From: Korobacter sp963703075
GTDB taxonomy: Bacteria; Acidobacteriota; Terriglobia; Terriglobales; Acidobacteriaceae
Assembly (NCBI GenBank): GCA_963703075.1
Contig: OY969786.1
Coordinates: 4,402,001 to 4,466,000, forward strand
Direction: 5' to 3'
Length of the DNA: 64,000 nt
In this document: in pieces, positions 25,696-33,514 of the stretch
Layout: each line of letters opens with the position of its first letter
How positions within the stretch are numbered: the first letter of the stretch is position 1
The notes under the pieces: model-generated
Told to the model about the DNA's origin: nothing
The model's input: the letters and a program-made list of their open reading frames with translations, nothing else
Database searches by the model: none
Program-made: the position numbers and the translations under genes

Positions 25696-27753
25696 ATGCG
25701 ATTCCTTGCCGCTGTCGGCATTGTTCTGCTCTGCTCGGGAGCTGCGTTTTCGCAAGCTACCCCGGCGGAATCTTCCAAACCACCCGCGCCGGAAAAAATT
25801 TTCAGCTTCGATCCAGACGCGATCGACAAAAGCGCAAATCCTTGCGAGAACTTCTACCAATACGCCTGCGGGAATTGGCAGAAGAACAATCCGATCCCGG
25901 GCGACCAGTCGCGCTGGGGACAATTTAACAAGCTGGCGGAAAACAACCGGCTGGTGCTGTACGAGATCCTGAGCAACGCAGCGAAGCCGGGGAACCACAC
26001 CCCAGTAGAGCAAAAAGTTGGCGACTACTTCGCGGCATGCATGGACACGAAGACGATCGACGCGCGCGGTACGGCGCCGCTGAAGGTGGACCTGGATGCG
26101 ATCGGAAAGGTATCGAGCCGTCCTCAGTTGGTTGAGGAGATTGCCGATCTGCAACAAAAGGGAGTGCGCGCGGTGATGGCGTTCTACGCCGCCGCCGATA
26201 TGCACGATGCCACGATGCAGGTGGCGAACCTCGACCAGGGCGGGCTGACGCTGCCGGATCGCGATAACTATTTGAAGGACGACGCGGCGAGCACGGAAAT
26301 GCGCGCCAAGTACCTGGAGCACCTGCAGAAGATGTTTGTACTGGCAGGTGACGATACGGAGACGGCAAAGAAGGAAGCGCAGACCGTGATGACGCTGGAG
26401 ATCGCGCTGGCGAAGGCGTCGATGGACCGCACGGAGCGGCGCGATCCGGCCAAGCGCGACCACATGATGGCGATGGACGCAGTCGAGAAGGACGCGCCGA
26501 ACCTTGAGCTGGCGCGGTTTTTCGAAACCGCGAAGTCGCCGTCGTTTACGAAGGTGAACGTGGGGAATCCGGAGTTCTTCAAGCAGGTCAACGATCTTCT
26601 GGCGAGCGCGCCGGTGGAGGATTGGAAGGTGTACCTGCGGTGGAAGGCGATCCACAACGCCGCCCCGCTGCTCACCGACGACTTCGTGAACGAAGACTTC
26701 CACTTCTTCAACCAGTATTTGCGCGGTCAGAAAGAATTGGCCCCGCGCTGGAAGCGCTGCGTGGAGTACACGGACGGCGAACTGGGCGAGGCGCTTGGGC
26801 AGTTGTACGTGGAGAAGGTCTTCGGCAAGGAACAGAAAGAGCGCACGCAGAAGATGGTGAAGGCGATTGAAGACGCCATGAATGACGATCTGCATTCGCT
26901 GGACTGGATGACTCCGGAGACGAAGAAGGCAGCATTCGCGAAGCTGGAAGCGATCGTGAACAACATCGGGTATCCGGAAAAATGGCGCGACTACAGTTCT
27001 GTGAAGGTGACGCGGGATGACTTTTTCGGGGATGCGCAGCGCGCGGACTCGTTTGAAGTGCACCGGGTGTGGAACAAGATCGGTCAGCCCACAGACAAGA
27101 AAGAGTGGGGGATGACGCCGCCGACGGTGAATGCTTATTACAATCCGTCGCGCAACGACATTAACTTCCCTGCCGGCATTCTGCAGTCGCCGTTTTACAG
27201 CGGCAGTGCGGACGATGCAGTGAACTTTGGCGGCATCGGGGTCGTGATTGGCCACGAACTGACGCACGGCTTCGACGACCAGGGGCGCAAGTATGACGCA
27301 GAGGGAAACCTGCGGGACTGGTGGACCAAGGCGGACGGCGTGGCGTTTGAAGAGCGCGCCAAGTGCGTGTCGGACGAGTACTCGAGCTTCGTCTCGGTGA
27401 AAGACGATAAGGGCGAAGTGCATCTCAACGGGAAGCTAACGCTGGGAGAGAACACGGCGGACAACGGCGGCCTGCGTCTGGCGTACGCGGCGATGATGAA
27501 GATGCTGAACAACGATGCTTCCAAAGAGACCGGGGGCTACACGGCGGCGCAGCGGTTCTTCCTGTCGTATGCGCAGGTGTGGTGCCAGAACGTGACTCCG
27601 CAGGAAGCGCGGCGGTTGGCGCTGATCGATCCGCACTCGCCGGGCGAATGGCGTGCCAATGGCGCTACCCGGAACTTCGATCAGTTCTGGAAGGCGTTCG
27701 GTTGCAAGCCGGGGCAGCCCATGATTCCGGCCAGCGCCTGCCGGGTGTGGTAG
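25696..27753 (+). CDS. Secreted M13-family zinc metallopeptidase, copy 1
   Basis: A neprilysin/PepO-type endopeptidase of 685 residues. Signal peptide FLAAVGIVLLCSGAAFSQA, M13 N-terminal domain from the DPCENFYQYACGNW-like motif (here SANPCENFYQYACGNWQKNNPI), zinc site HELTH at 520-524 and the third ligand within GENTADNGG. It also has NAYYNPSRNDINFPAGILQSPFY and a C-terminal PGEWRANGATRNFDQFWKAFGCKPGQPM...CRVW typical of the family. It is followed by a paralogue of equal length. Confidence 0.95.
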   Translation: MRFLAAVGIVLLCSGAAFSQATPAESSKPPAPEKIFSFDPDAIDKSANPCENFYQYACGNWQKNNPIPGDQSRWGQFNKLAENNRLVLYEILSNAAKPGNHTPVEQKVGDYFAACMDTKTIDARGTAPLKVDLDAIGKVSSRPQLVEEIADLQQKGVRAVMAFYAAADMHDATMQVANLDQGGLTLPDRDNYLKDDAASTEMRAKYLEHLQKMFVLAGDDTETAKKEAQTVMTLEIALAKASMDRTERRDPAKRDHMMAMDAVEKDAPNLELARFFETAKSPSFTKVNVGNPEFFKQVNDLLASAPVEDWKVYLRWKAIHNAAPLLTDDFVNEDFHFFNQYLRGQKELAPRWKRCVEYTDGELGEALGQLYVEKVFGKEQKERTQKMVKAIEDAMNDDLHSLDWMTPETKKAAFAKLEAIVNNIGYPEKWRDYSSVKVTRDDFFGDAQRADSFEVHRVWNKIGQPTDKKEWGMTPPTVNAYYNPSRNDINFPAGILQSPFYSGSADDAVNFGGIGVVIGHELTHGFDDQGRKYDAEGNLRDWWTKADGVAFEERAKCVSDEYSSFVSVKDDKGEVHLNGKLTLGENTADNGGLRLAYAAMMKMLNNDASKETGGYTAAQRFFLSYAQVWCQNVTPQEARRLALIDPHSPGEWRANGATRNFDQFWKAFGCKPGQPMIPASACRVW

Positions 27754-27796
27754 TTGGGGGCCCGGTTTCTGTGATTAAATTGTGAGTTTTCCATTC

Positions 27797-27834
27797 GAGG
27801 CCTGGCCGTTGCAGGGAACTGCAGGACAGGCCTC
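27797..27834 (+). repeat. Inverted repeat between the two M13 genes
   Basis: GAGGCCTG (27797-27804) and CAGGCCTC (27827-27834) are perfect arms, and the inside also folds as TGCAG-GGAA-CTGCA. No T-run follows, so it is not an intrinsic terminator; it could be an mRNA stability or processing hairpin in a shared transcript. Low certainty about function. Confidence 0.5.
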
Positions 27835-27892
27835 ACTCGTATCTTTGATCGGCACTCGAGCAACACAAACGGCAAATTTTGGAGAGGGAATT

Positions 27893-29950
27893 ATGAGGAA
27901 ATTTTGGGCGGCGATCTTTGCCGCGTCAATGGTGGTTTCGGCTGGGGTAGCGCAGCAACCGGCCAACCAACAGCAGGCAGAGAAAAAGGCTGCCGAAAAA
28001 GGTATGCAGGGATTCGATATCGACGCTATGGATCGAAGCGTCGATCCGTGCGTGGATTTTTATCACTTTGCTTGCGGCACCTGGCTGAAGAGCAATCCCA
28101 TTCCGGCGGACCAGGCAACATGGGGGCGGTTCAACGAACTGGTGGAGCGCAACCGGTTGATCCTGCGCGATGTCCTCGACAAGGCGAAAGGCAACGACGC
28201 CAACCGCGATGCGGTGGATCAGAAGATTGGCGACTACTACGAGGCCTGCATGGATGAGAAGGGCGTGGACGCCAAGGGGCTCGCGCCGCTGCAGCCGACG
28301 CTCGACAGCATTGCGGCTGTGAAAGACAAGGCGGAGCTGCCGCCGCTGATCGCGAAGCTGCACCGCGAGGGAGCCGATGTGCTCTTCCAGTTCGGACCCG
28401 AGCCGGATTTCAAGAACGCGAAGATGGAAGGCGCGTCCGCGGACCAGAGTGGATTGGGCTTGCCGGAGAAGGATTACTATTTCCGCGACGATGCGAAGTC
28501 GGCGGAGCTGCGAAAGCAGTACGTGGAACATATAACCAACATGTTCAAGTTGGCAGGGGAGCCGGCAGACCAAGCGGCAAAAGACGCGAAGACGGTCATG
28601 GACTTCGAGACCGCACTGGCCAAGATGTCGATGGGCATCGTGGAGCGGCGCGATCCGCAGAAGCTCTATAACCCGAAGACGAAGCAGGAGCTGATTGCCA
28701 TGAATCCTGCGTTCGACTGGAACCGCTACCTGGTCGCGCTGCAATCGCCAACCTTCGAGAAACTCAACCTGGATTCGCCCGCATTCATTTCGGGGATGAA
28801 CGGTTTGCTGCAGAGCACCTCGCTCGACGATCTGAAGACTTATATGCGGTGGAGGGTGTTGCACGCCGCGGCTACCCAGCTGCCGACGCCGTTTGTGGAA
28901 GAGAACTTCGATTTCTACGGCAAGAAGTTGACCGGCGCGAAGGAGTTGCAGCCGCGCTGGAAACGGTGCGTTCGGTTTGCGGATAACCAACTCGGCGAAG
29001 CGCTGGGGCAGGCCTACGTGAAGGTAGCGTTCCCGCCGGATGCGAAGGATCGCATGGAGAAGATGGTCCACAACCTGGAAGCGGCGATGAAGACCGACAT
29101 CCAGGGATTGGACTGGATGACGCCGGAAACGAAGAAAGCTGCGTTGGCGAAGCTTTCCATGATCACCGACAAGATCGGGTACCCGGAAAAGTGGCGCGAC
29201 TACAGCAAGTACACGGTGAAGCGCGACGACTTCCTGGGGAACACGATCCGCGGCAACGAATTCGAAACCCAGCGGCAGCTGGACAAGATCGGCAAGCCGG
29301 TGGACCGCGCCGAGTGGGGCATGACGCCGCCCACGGTGAACGCTTACTACAATCCGCAGGAGAACAACATCAACTTCCCGGCGGGCATTCTGCAGCCGCC
29401 GTTCTTCGATAACAAGCTGGACGATGCGGTGAATTACGGTGCGATTGGCGCGGTAATCGGACACGAGATGACCCACGGCTTCGATGACCAGGGACGGCAG
29501 TTCGACGGCAATGGCGACCTACGCGACTGGTGGACGGCGACCGACGGCAAGGCGTTCGATGAGCGCGCGAGCTGCATCGTGAACGAATACTCGAGCTTCA
29601 CGGCAGTCGATGACGTGAAACTGAATGGCAAGCTGACGCTCGGCGAAAACACCGCCGACAACGGAGGCATGCGCATTGCGCTGATGGCACTGGCCGACGA
29701 GCTGAACGGCAAGAGCCCGGGAAAAATTGACGGTTTCACGCCGGAACAGCGCGCCTTCCTGGGCTTTGGCCAGGTCTGGTGCGAAAACGAGACTCCGGAG
29801 ATCCTGCGAGTTTATGCGCAAACCGATCCGCACTCTCCGGGGGAGTGGAGAGCGAACGGGGTGGTGCGCAACATGCCGGAGTTCCGCAAGGCATTTGGCT
29901 GCAAAGAAGGGCAGCCGATGGTTGCGGCCAACGCTTGCAGGGTCTGGTAA
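27893..29950 (+). CDS. Secreted M13-family zinc metallopeptidase, copy 2
   Basis: A paralogue of the preceding gene, also 685 residues, with signal peptide MRKFWAAIFAASMVVSAGVAQ, DPCVDFYHFACGTWLKSNPI, NAYYNPQENNINFPAGILQPPFF, the zinc motif GHEMTHGFDDQGR (HEMTH in place of HELTH) and the same PGEWRANGVVRNMPEFRKAFGCKEGQPM...CRVW ending. ATG 27893 follows GGAGAGGGAATT; the frame upstream is intergenic. Probably from a local duplication, now diverged. Likely degrades peptides in the periplasm or outside the cell. Confidence 0.95.
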   Translation: MRKFWAAIFAASMVVSAGVAQQPANQQQAEKKAAEKGMQGFDIDAMDRSVDPCVDFYHFACGTWLKSNPIPADQATWGRFNELVERNRLILRDVLDKAKGNDANRDAVDQKIGDYYEACMDEKGVDAKGLAPLQPTLDSIAAVKDKAELPPLIAKLHREGADVLFQFGPEPDFKNAKMEGASADQSGLGLPEKDYYFRDDAKSAELRKQYVEHITNMFKLAGEPADQAAKDAKTVMDFETALAKMSMGIVERRDPQKLYNPKTKQELIAMNPAFDWNRYLVALQSPTFEKLNLDSPAFISGMNGLLQSTSLDDLKTYMRWRVLHAAATQLPTPFVEENFDFYGKKLTGAKELQPRWKRCVRFADNQLGEALGQAYVKVAFPPDAKDRMEKMVHNLEAAMKTDIQGLDWMTPETKKAALAKLSMITDKIGYPEKWRDYSKYTVKRDDFLGNTIRGNEFETQRQLDKIGKPVDRAEWGMTPPTVNAYYNPQENNINFPAGILQPPFFDNKLDDAVNYGAIGAVIGHEMTHGFDDQGRQFDGNGDLRDWWTATDGKAFDERASCIVNEYSSFTAVDDVKLNGKLTLGENTADNGGMRIALMALADELNGKSPGKIDGFTPEQRAFLGFGQVWCENETPEILRVYAQTDPHSPGEWRANGVVRNMPEFRKAFGCKEGQPMVAANACRVW

Positions 29951-29965
29951 CTGGAAGGTTGATGG

Positions 29966-29990
29966 AAAGCCCGGCTTCGGCCGGGCTTTT
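29966..29990 (+). terminator. Intrinsic terminator after M13 copy 2
   Basis: AAAGCCCGGC (29966-29975), loop TTCG, GCCGGGCTTT (29980-29989), then TACTTTTC. The stop codon of the convergent acyltransferase gene overlaps the hairpin end, and the stem may serve both directions. Confidence 0.85.
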
Positions 29991-30729
29991 ACTTTTCGAC
30001 GGACGTTGCGGTGGGACGATCTTCCGCAGCCAGCGGAGCGATGCCGAGTTGCTCCTCGGCGATGCGGGTGGCGTGCTCGAGCCCAGCCTGCATGCGAAGG
30101 CGGTACCGTTCGAGTGCGGCGTCGTCCAGATTTTCCGGGACACGGATCATGTCAGAAAAATGAGTATGAATGCGTGAGAACGGCTTGGGAATCACGAAGC
30201 GGTCCCACGAGTTCAGCACCCACGCCTTTTCAACCGCAACGTAGAACGGAATGATAGGAGCGCCGGTCATGCTGGCGAGCAGGACTGGGCCGCGCTTAGC
30301 GACGTAGCGGGGCCCGCGTGGGCCATCGATGGTGAACACGGCCGTGCCGTTGTTCTGGATGAGGGTGCGCATTTCGAGTAGGGCCTGCGAACCTCCGCGC
30401 GAACTGGAGCCGCGGATGGCGAGGAAGCCGAATTTCTGGATGACACGAGCAATGTACTCGCCATCGGCACTGCGGCTGGTCATGACGGCGAGATTGCGAT
30501 CACGGAAGAGGAATGTTGCGGGCAGCACGCAGCGATGCCAGAAGGGAAAGATGCGGGCATGGTAGCGAGTGAGCCCGGGATCGATTGTATTGGGATCAAA
30601 GGAGAGGGTGGAGCGGAGGGTGCTGCCGATGAGACGCAGCACGGCCGAGACGGCAAACGCAACCAATGAGAACTTGATTCTCTGGGCCAGAGAATAGCTC
30701 GGCGCGTCGTCGCGGGATGAGTCAGGCAC
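29989..30729 (-). CDS. DUF374 lysophospholipid acyltransferase-like protein
   Basis: About 246 residues from GTG 30729; the frame stays open to 30879 but the extra residues look non-coding. Contains a hydrophobic anchor (FSLVAFAVSAVLRLIGSTL), FPFWHRCVLPATFLFRDRNLAVMTSRSADGEYIARVIQKFGFLAIRGSSSRGG (the acyltransferase His-x4-Asp region is replaced by the DUF374 variant S-x2-DGE) and FTIDGPRGPRYVAKRGPVLLA. Family members are thought to acylate lipid A-like or lysolipid acceptors at the inner membrane. Confidence 0.85.
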   Translation of the reverse strand: MPDSSRDDAPSYSLAQRIKFSLVAFAVSAVLRLIGSTLRSTLSFDPNTIDPGLTRYHARIFPFWHRCVLPATFLFRDRNLAVMTSRSADGEYIARVIQKFGFLAIRGSSSRGGSQALLEMRTLIQNNGTAVFTIDGPRGPRYVAKRGPVLLASMTGAPIIPFYVAVEKAWVLNSWDRFVIPKPFSRIHTHFSDMIRVPENLDDAALERYRLRMQAGLEHATRIAEEQLGIAPLAAEDRPTATSVEK

Positions 30730-30790
30730 GCGTCCATTGTAACGATCGGGCAAAGAGACGCTGGATACGAGGCATTGCTGTGTCACGGAT

Positions 30791-31126
30791 TCAGGGCGGC
30801 GACGCGCAAGGACAACGATCGGCCATGGGCATTGGCGGCTTCGTTGGTTCACTCGATCCGCCAAGCGCCCGCTGATCATGTGCGGGAGTCAGCCGGGTTG
30901 CCAGTCGTGCCGAGGCCGCGATCGTGACGGCTCGCCAATCTCCATGGATAGAGCGAGGCCGGGAATCCATTGACTCATGCTCGTGAAGCCAGTCAAGGGC
31001 CGAAAGCAGAGCCTGGTCGGGACCGAACAACTCTTTTACCGCGCCGATGAATGATGCCAGTTCACGCTCCGCCAGCTTTATCTGGCCCGCACAAGGTGAG
31101 TTGTCGAACGATTCAACCGCGTCCAT
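30791..31126 (-). CDS. Hypothetical protein, 111 aa
   Basis: No family recognised. ATG 31126 has a strong ribosome binding site (GAGGAGATTCCT), which decides the start over the longer frame. The N-terminal part (AERELASFIGAVKELFGPDQALLSALDWLHEHESM) looks helical; WRAVTIAASARLATRL follows, then a Pro-rich tail. It lies 28 bases after the hydrolase gene on the same strand and may be its partner. Confidence 0.6.
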   Translation of the reverse strand: MDAVESFDNSPCAGQIKLAERELASFIGAVKELFGPDQALLSALDWLHEHESMDSRPRSIHGDWRAVTIAASARLATRLTPAHDQRALGGSSEPTKPPMPMADRCPCASPP

Positions 31127-31154
31127 AGGAATCTCCTCTCCTTCGTCCCTGGCT

Positions 31155-32045
31155 TCATCCCGCTCGCCGTGCCCCGCCCCGTTCGCTCGACGATCCGACA
31201 AAGCCCTGCACTAACGCGGCGATTTGATCCGCGGCCGTGTCCAATGCGAAATGGCCCCCATCCACTACGTGAACTTCAGCATTCGGTACATCGTCGCGAT
31301 AGCGTTCTGGCTCGCCCGAGTCGAAGGAGAGTTCATACTTGCCCCAGATCACCAGCAGTCGGGGCTGTTTCTCGCGCATCCACGTTTGCCACTGCGGGTA
31401 GGCGTCCACATTGGTTCGATAGTCGTAGAACAAATCGCTTTGAATTTCGGCCTGTCCGGACTGGTTGAGGAAATAGAATTCATCCCTCCATAGATCGGGG
31501 TCATAGCGTTCTACATTCGGATCGCTTCCGATGTGGCGCGTGCGGGCGGCGACCAGGGAAAGCAGATTCTCGCGCAACGCCACTTCGTTCGCGGCGCGGT
31601 CCGCCCAAAAAGCCCGGCGCGTCTTCCAATTCGCGCCCAGGCCTTCATTGTGCGCCACTGCGTCCTGAACGATGAGTGCATCCACGCGCTCGGGATGGGC
31701 CATGACCATGCGAAAACCCACGGGTCCGCCATAATCCTGCATGTAAAGCGTGTAGCGCGAGAGTTCCAGAGATTCGGTGAAACGATTCATGATGTCGGCG
31801 TAATGATCGAAGGTGTACGCGAACGTTTTCGGATCCGGCCACTCGCTATGCCCGAAGCCGGGATAATCTGGTGCGACGAGGTGATAATGGTCTGCCATCC
31901 GCGCGAATAGCGGCTCGAACATGCGCGACGATGACGGAAGTCCGTGAAGCAAAAGCAGTGTCGGTGCGTCCGTTCGACCGGCCTCCCGGTAGAAAATGGA
32001 GACCCCATCAATTCGTTTGGTGCGATAGAGCGTTGGATATTTCAT
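31155..32045 (-). CDS. Alpha/beta hydrolase, epoxide hydrolase/dehalogenase-like
   Basis: 296 residues with the canonical fold: LLLLHGLPSSSRMFEPLF oxyanion loop, YHLVAPDYPGFGHSEWP, and the nucleophile elbow YMQDYGGPVGFRM, where the nucleophile is Asp rather than Ser. Asp is characteristic of haloalkane dehalogenases and epoxide hydrolases. The acid/His part VIWGKYELSF...VHVVDGGHFALDT completes the triad. Substrate unknown. First gene of the minus-strand group after the P460 cytochromes. Confidence 0.88.
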   Translation of the reverse strand: MKYPTLYRTKRIDGVSIFYREAGRTDAPTLLLLHGLPSSSRMFEPLFARMADHYHLVAPDYPGFGHSEWPDPKTFAYTFDHYADIMNRFTESLELSRYTLYMQDYGGPVGFRMVMAHPERVDALIVQDAVAHNEGLGANWKTRRAFWADRAANEVALRENLLSLVAARTRHIGSDPNVERYDPDLWRDEFYFLNQSGQAEIQSDLFYDYRTNVDAYPQWQTWMREKQPRLLVIWGKYELSFDSGEPERYRDDVPNAEVHVVDGGHFALDTAADQIAALVQGFVGSSSERGGARRAG

Positions 32046-32064
32046 GAATATTCGTTTTCCGGTG

Positions 32065-32586
32065 TCAGTGTGAATAATGGGTAAAGACCAGGTCGGTAGC
32101 CGGGGACTTTTCGTGGCAGGGGAAGCAGCTTTTCATAAGCGCCGCATCGCCAGGTTTGCCGTCCGCGCCAAAGTGCCCGAACCCCCAACCGCCCGTTGCA
32201 GCATACTTTGTCGAGTCTTTCACCATGAACTGGATGTTCGTGGGAGCGCCCGGGACAAATGATTGGGCCTGCCCAAAGACTTTGTTGTTCTCCTCCGAAG
32301 GGGCGTGTTGGTAGTGCAAAGCAGCGATGATCGTGCCGTCCGGGAACGGATACTTCCCTTCGCGGAAAGCTTTGATGGCGATATCGTTCCCCAGGACGGC
32401 ACCTAAACTGTTGAGGTTGCCGGCTTCATGGGCCGATGAAACCCACATCCAGTCGCGGTACCCTTGCGGGATTTCGGTAACGACGGGCGTGAGTTGCGTA
32501 TCTGGGTGGCCTAGCACGGGGACGATAAGCGTGACAAAACCGACTCCGGTTACCAGGGCAGCCAACAGGAATGTAAAGCGCTTCAT
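32065..32586 (-). CDS. Cytochrome P460-family protein 1
   Basis: A secreted c-type haem protein of 173 residues. The signal peptide MKRFTFLLAALVTGVGFVTLIVP starts at ATG 32586 behind GAGGAGAT. P460-fold markers are GYRDWMWVSSAHEAG, FPDGTIIAALHY, NIQFMVKDSTKYAATGGWGFGHF and the C-terminal haem motif CFPCH (154-158). P460 proteins oxidise hydroxylamine or bind NO; which applies here cannot be told, and the cross-linking Lys cannot be assigned by eye. It lies 38 bases after a close paralogue. Confidence 0.9.
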   Translation of the reverse strand: MKRFTFLLAALVTGVGFVTLIVPVLGHPDTQLTPVVTEIPQGYRDWMWVSSAHEAGNLNSLGAVLGNDIAIKAFREGKYPFPDGTIIAALHYQHAPSEENNKVFGQAQSFVPGAPTNIQFMVKDSTKYAATGGWGFGHFGADGKPGDAALMKSCFPCHEKSPATDLVFTHYSH

Positions 32587-32624
32587 GATGGATCTCCTCG
32601 AATATGGTTCGGTGCGCCCCTGCA

Positions 32625-33143
32625 TCAGGGGGCGTAGCGGGTGAACACAAAGTCGCGGGCTTTAACGGGCTCGTGGCAGGGGTAGCAGGTTTTGAGCAGC
32701 GTCTGGTCGGCAGGCTTGCCGTCTTTGAATTGTGCAAACCCCCAACCGCCCGTTGCAGCGTACTTGCTGGAGTCCTTGACCATGAACTGCACGTTCGTGG
32801 GGGAGCCGGCCACGAAGGACTGGGAACGGCCAAAGACTTTGTTGTTTTCCTCAGACGGAACGTAACTCCAGGCCAACCGGGCAATGATGGCGCCGTCCGG
32901 GAACGGGAGCTTACCCTCGCGATAGGCCTTGATCGCTGTGTCGTTGCCGAGCAAACCGCGAAGATCGTTGAGATTGCCTTCTTCGTGCGCAACCGAGATC
33001 AACTTCCAATCGCGATACCCAGCGGGAATCCTGATGCCGAAGAGCGGGTCAGCTTCGTCGTCAGAGTTTCCTGAGGCGTGGGCAAAGTAGGCCAGGCCAG
33101 TCAGCAACACAGTTGCAAGCAAGAGGGTAGCAGTTCCTTTCAT
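32625..33143 (-). CDS. Cytochrome P460-family protein 2
   Basis: 172 residues, paralogue of the next gene downstream: signal peptide MKGTATLLLATVLLTGLAYFAHA, GYRDWKLISVAHEEGNLNDLRGLLGND, FPDGAIIARLAWSYVPSEENNKVFG, KDSSKYAATGGWGFAQF and haem motif CYPCH near the C-terminus. ATG 33143 follows AAAGGACCACTCGT. First gene of the minus-strand P460 operon, divergent from the PAS kinase gene. Confidence 0.9.
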   Translation of the reverse strand: MKGTATLLLATVLLTGLAYFAHASGNSDDEADPLFGIRIPAGYRDWKLISVAHEEGNLNDLRGLLGNDTAIKAYREGKLPFPDGAIIARLAWSYVPSEENNKVFGRSQSFVAGSPTNVQFMVKDSSKYAATGGWGFAQFKDGKPADQTLLKTCYPCHEPVKARDFVFTRYAP

Positions 33144-33514
33144 ACGAGTGGTCCTTTCCAAAAAATTCGTCTGTTAGCGGGGATCGTACGTCAAGAGCTC
33201 CTCAATTTCGACAATGGCCTGGCGGGTCCGCTGCGTCGCGAGGGCGACATAGCTAATCGGTGCGGCCACCCCACGCCATTTCCGAATGAACTGGCCAATT
33301 CCTTCGCCGCGACCGATCAGAACAGAAGTTTGGGAGAGGAACAATTGGACGATGGTATCGGGCAATACTTTCAGATCAGTTTGCGGCAGTCCTCCAAGGC
33401 ACAGCGAGGTTCGAGATGACGAGGCATTCCCGGGCAGCGAGGCTGCAGAAAATTCATGTTCCGATGACCTCGATCTCCAATTTTCGGATAAAATCCTTTC
33501 GCTAAGACCGCCCC
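33144..33514. promoter_or_regulatory. Divergent intergenic region, P460 operon / PAS kinase
   Basis: 370 bases between divergent start codons. It holds the motif CAATTGGACGATGGTATCGG at 33342-33361, whose core forms the interrupted dyad TTG-N2-CGAT-N3-ATCG-N2-CAA (33345-33365). The same core recurs twice, in opposite orientation, before the third P460 gene (41515 and 41605). A minus-strand frame from 33608 crosses the region but overlaps the kinase start and shows no recognisable domain. No convincing gene. Confidence 0.45.
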
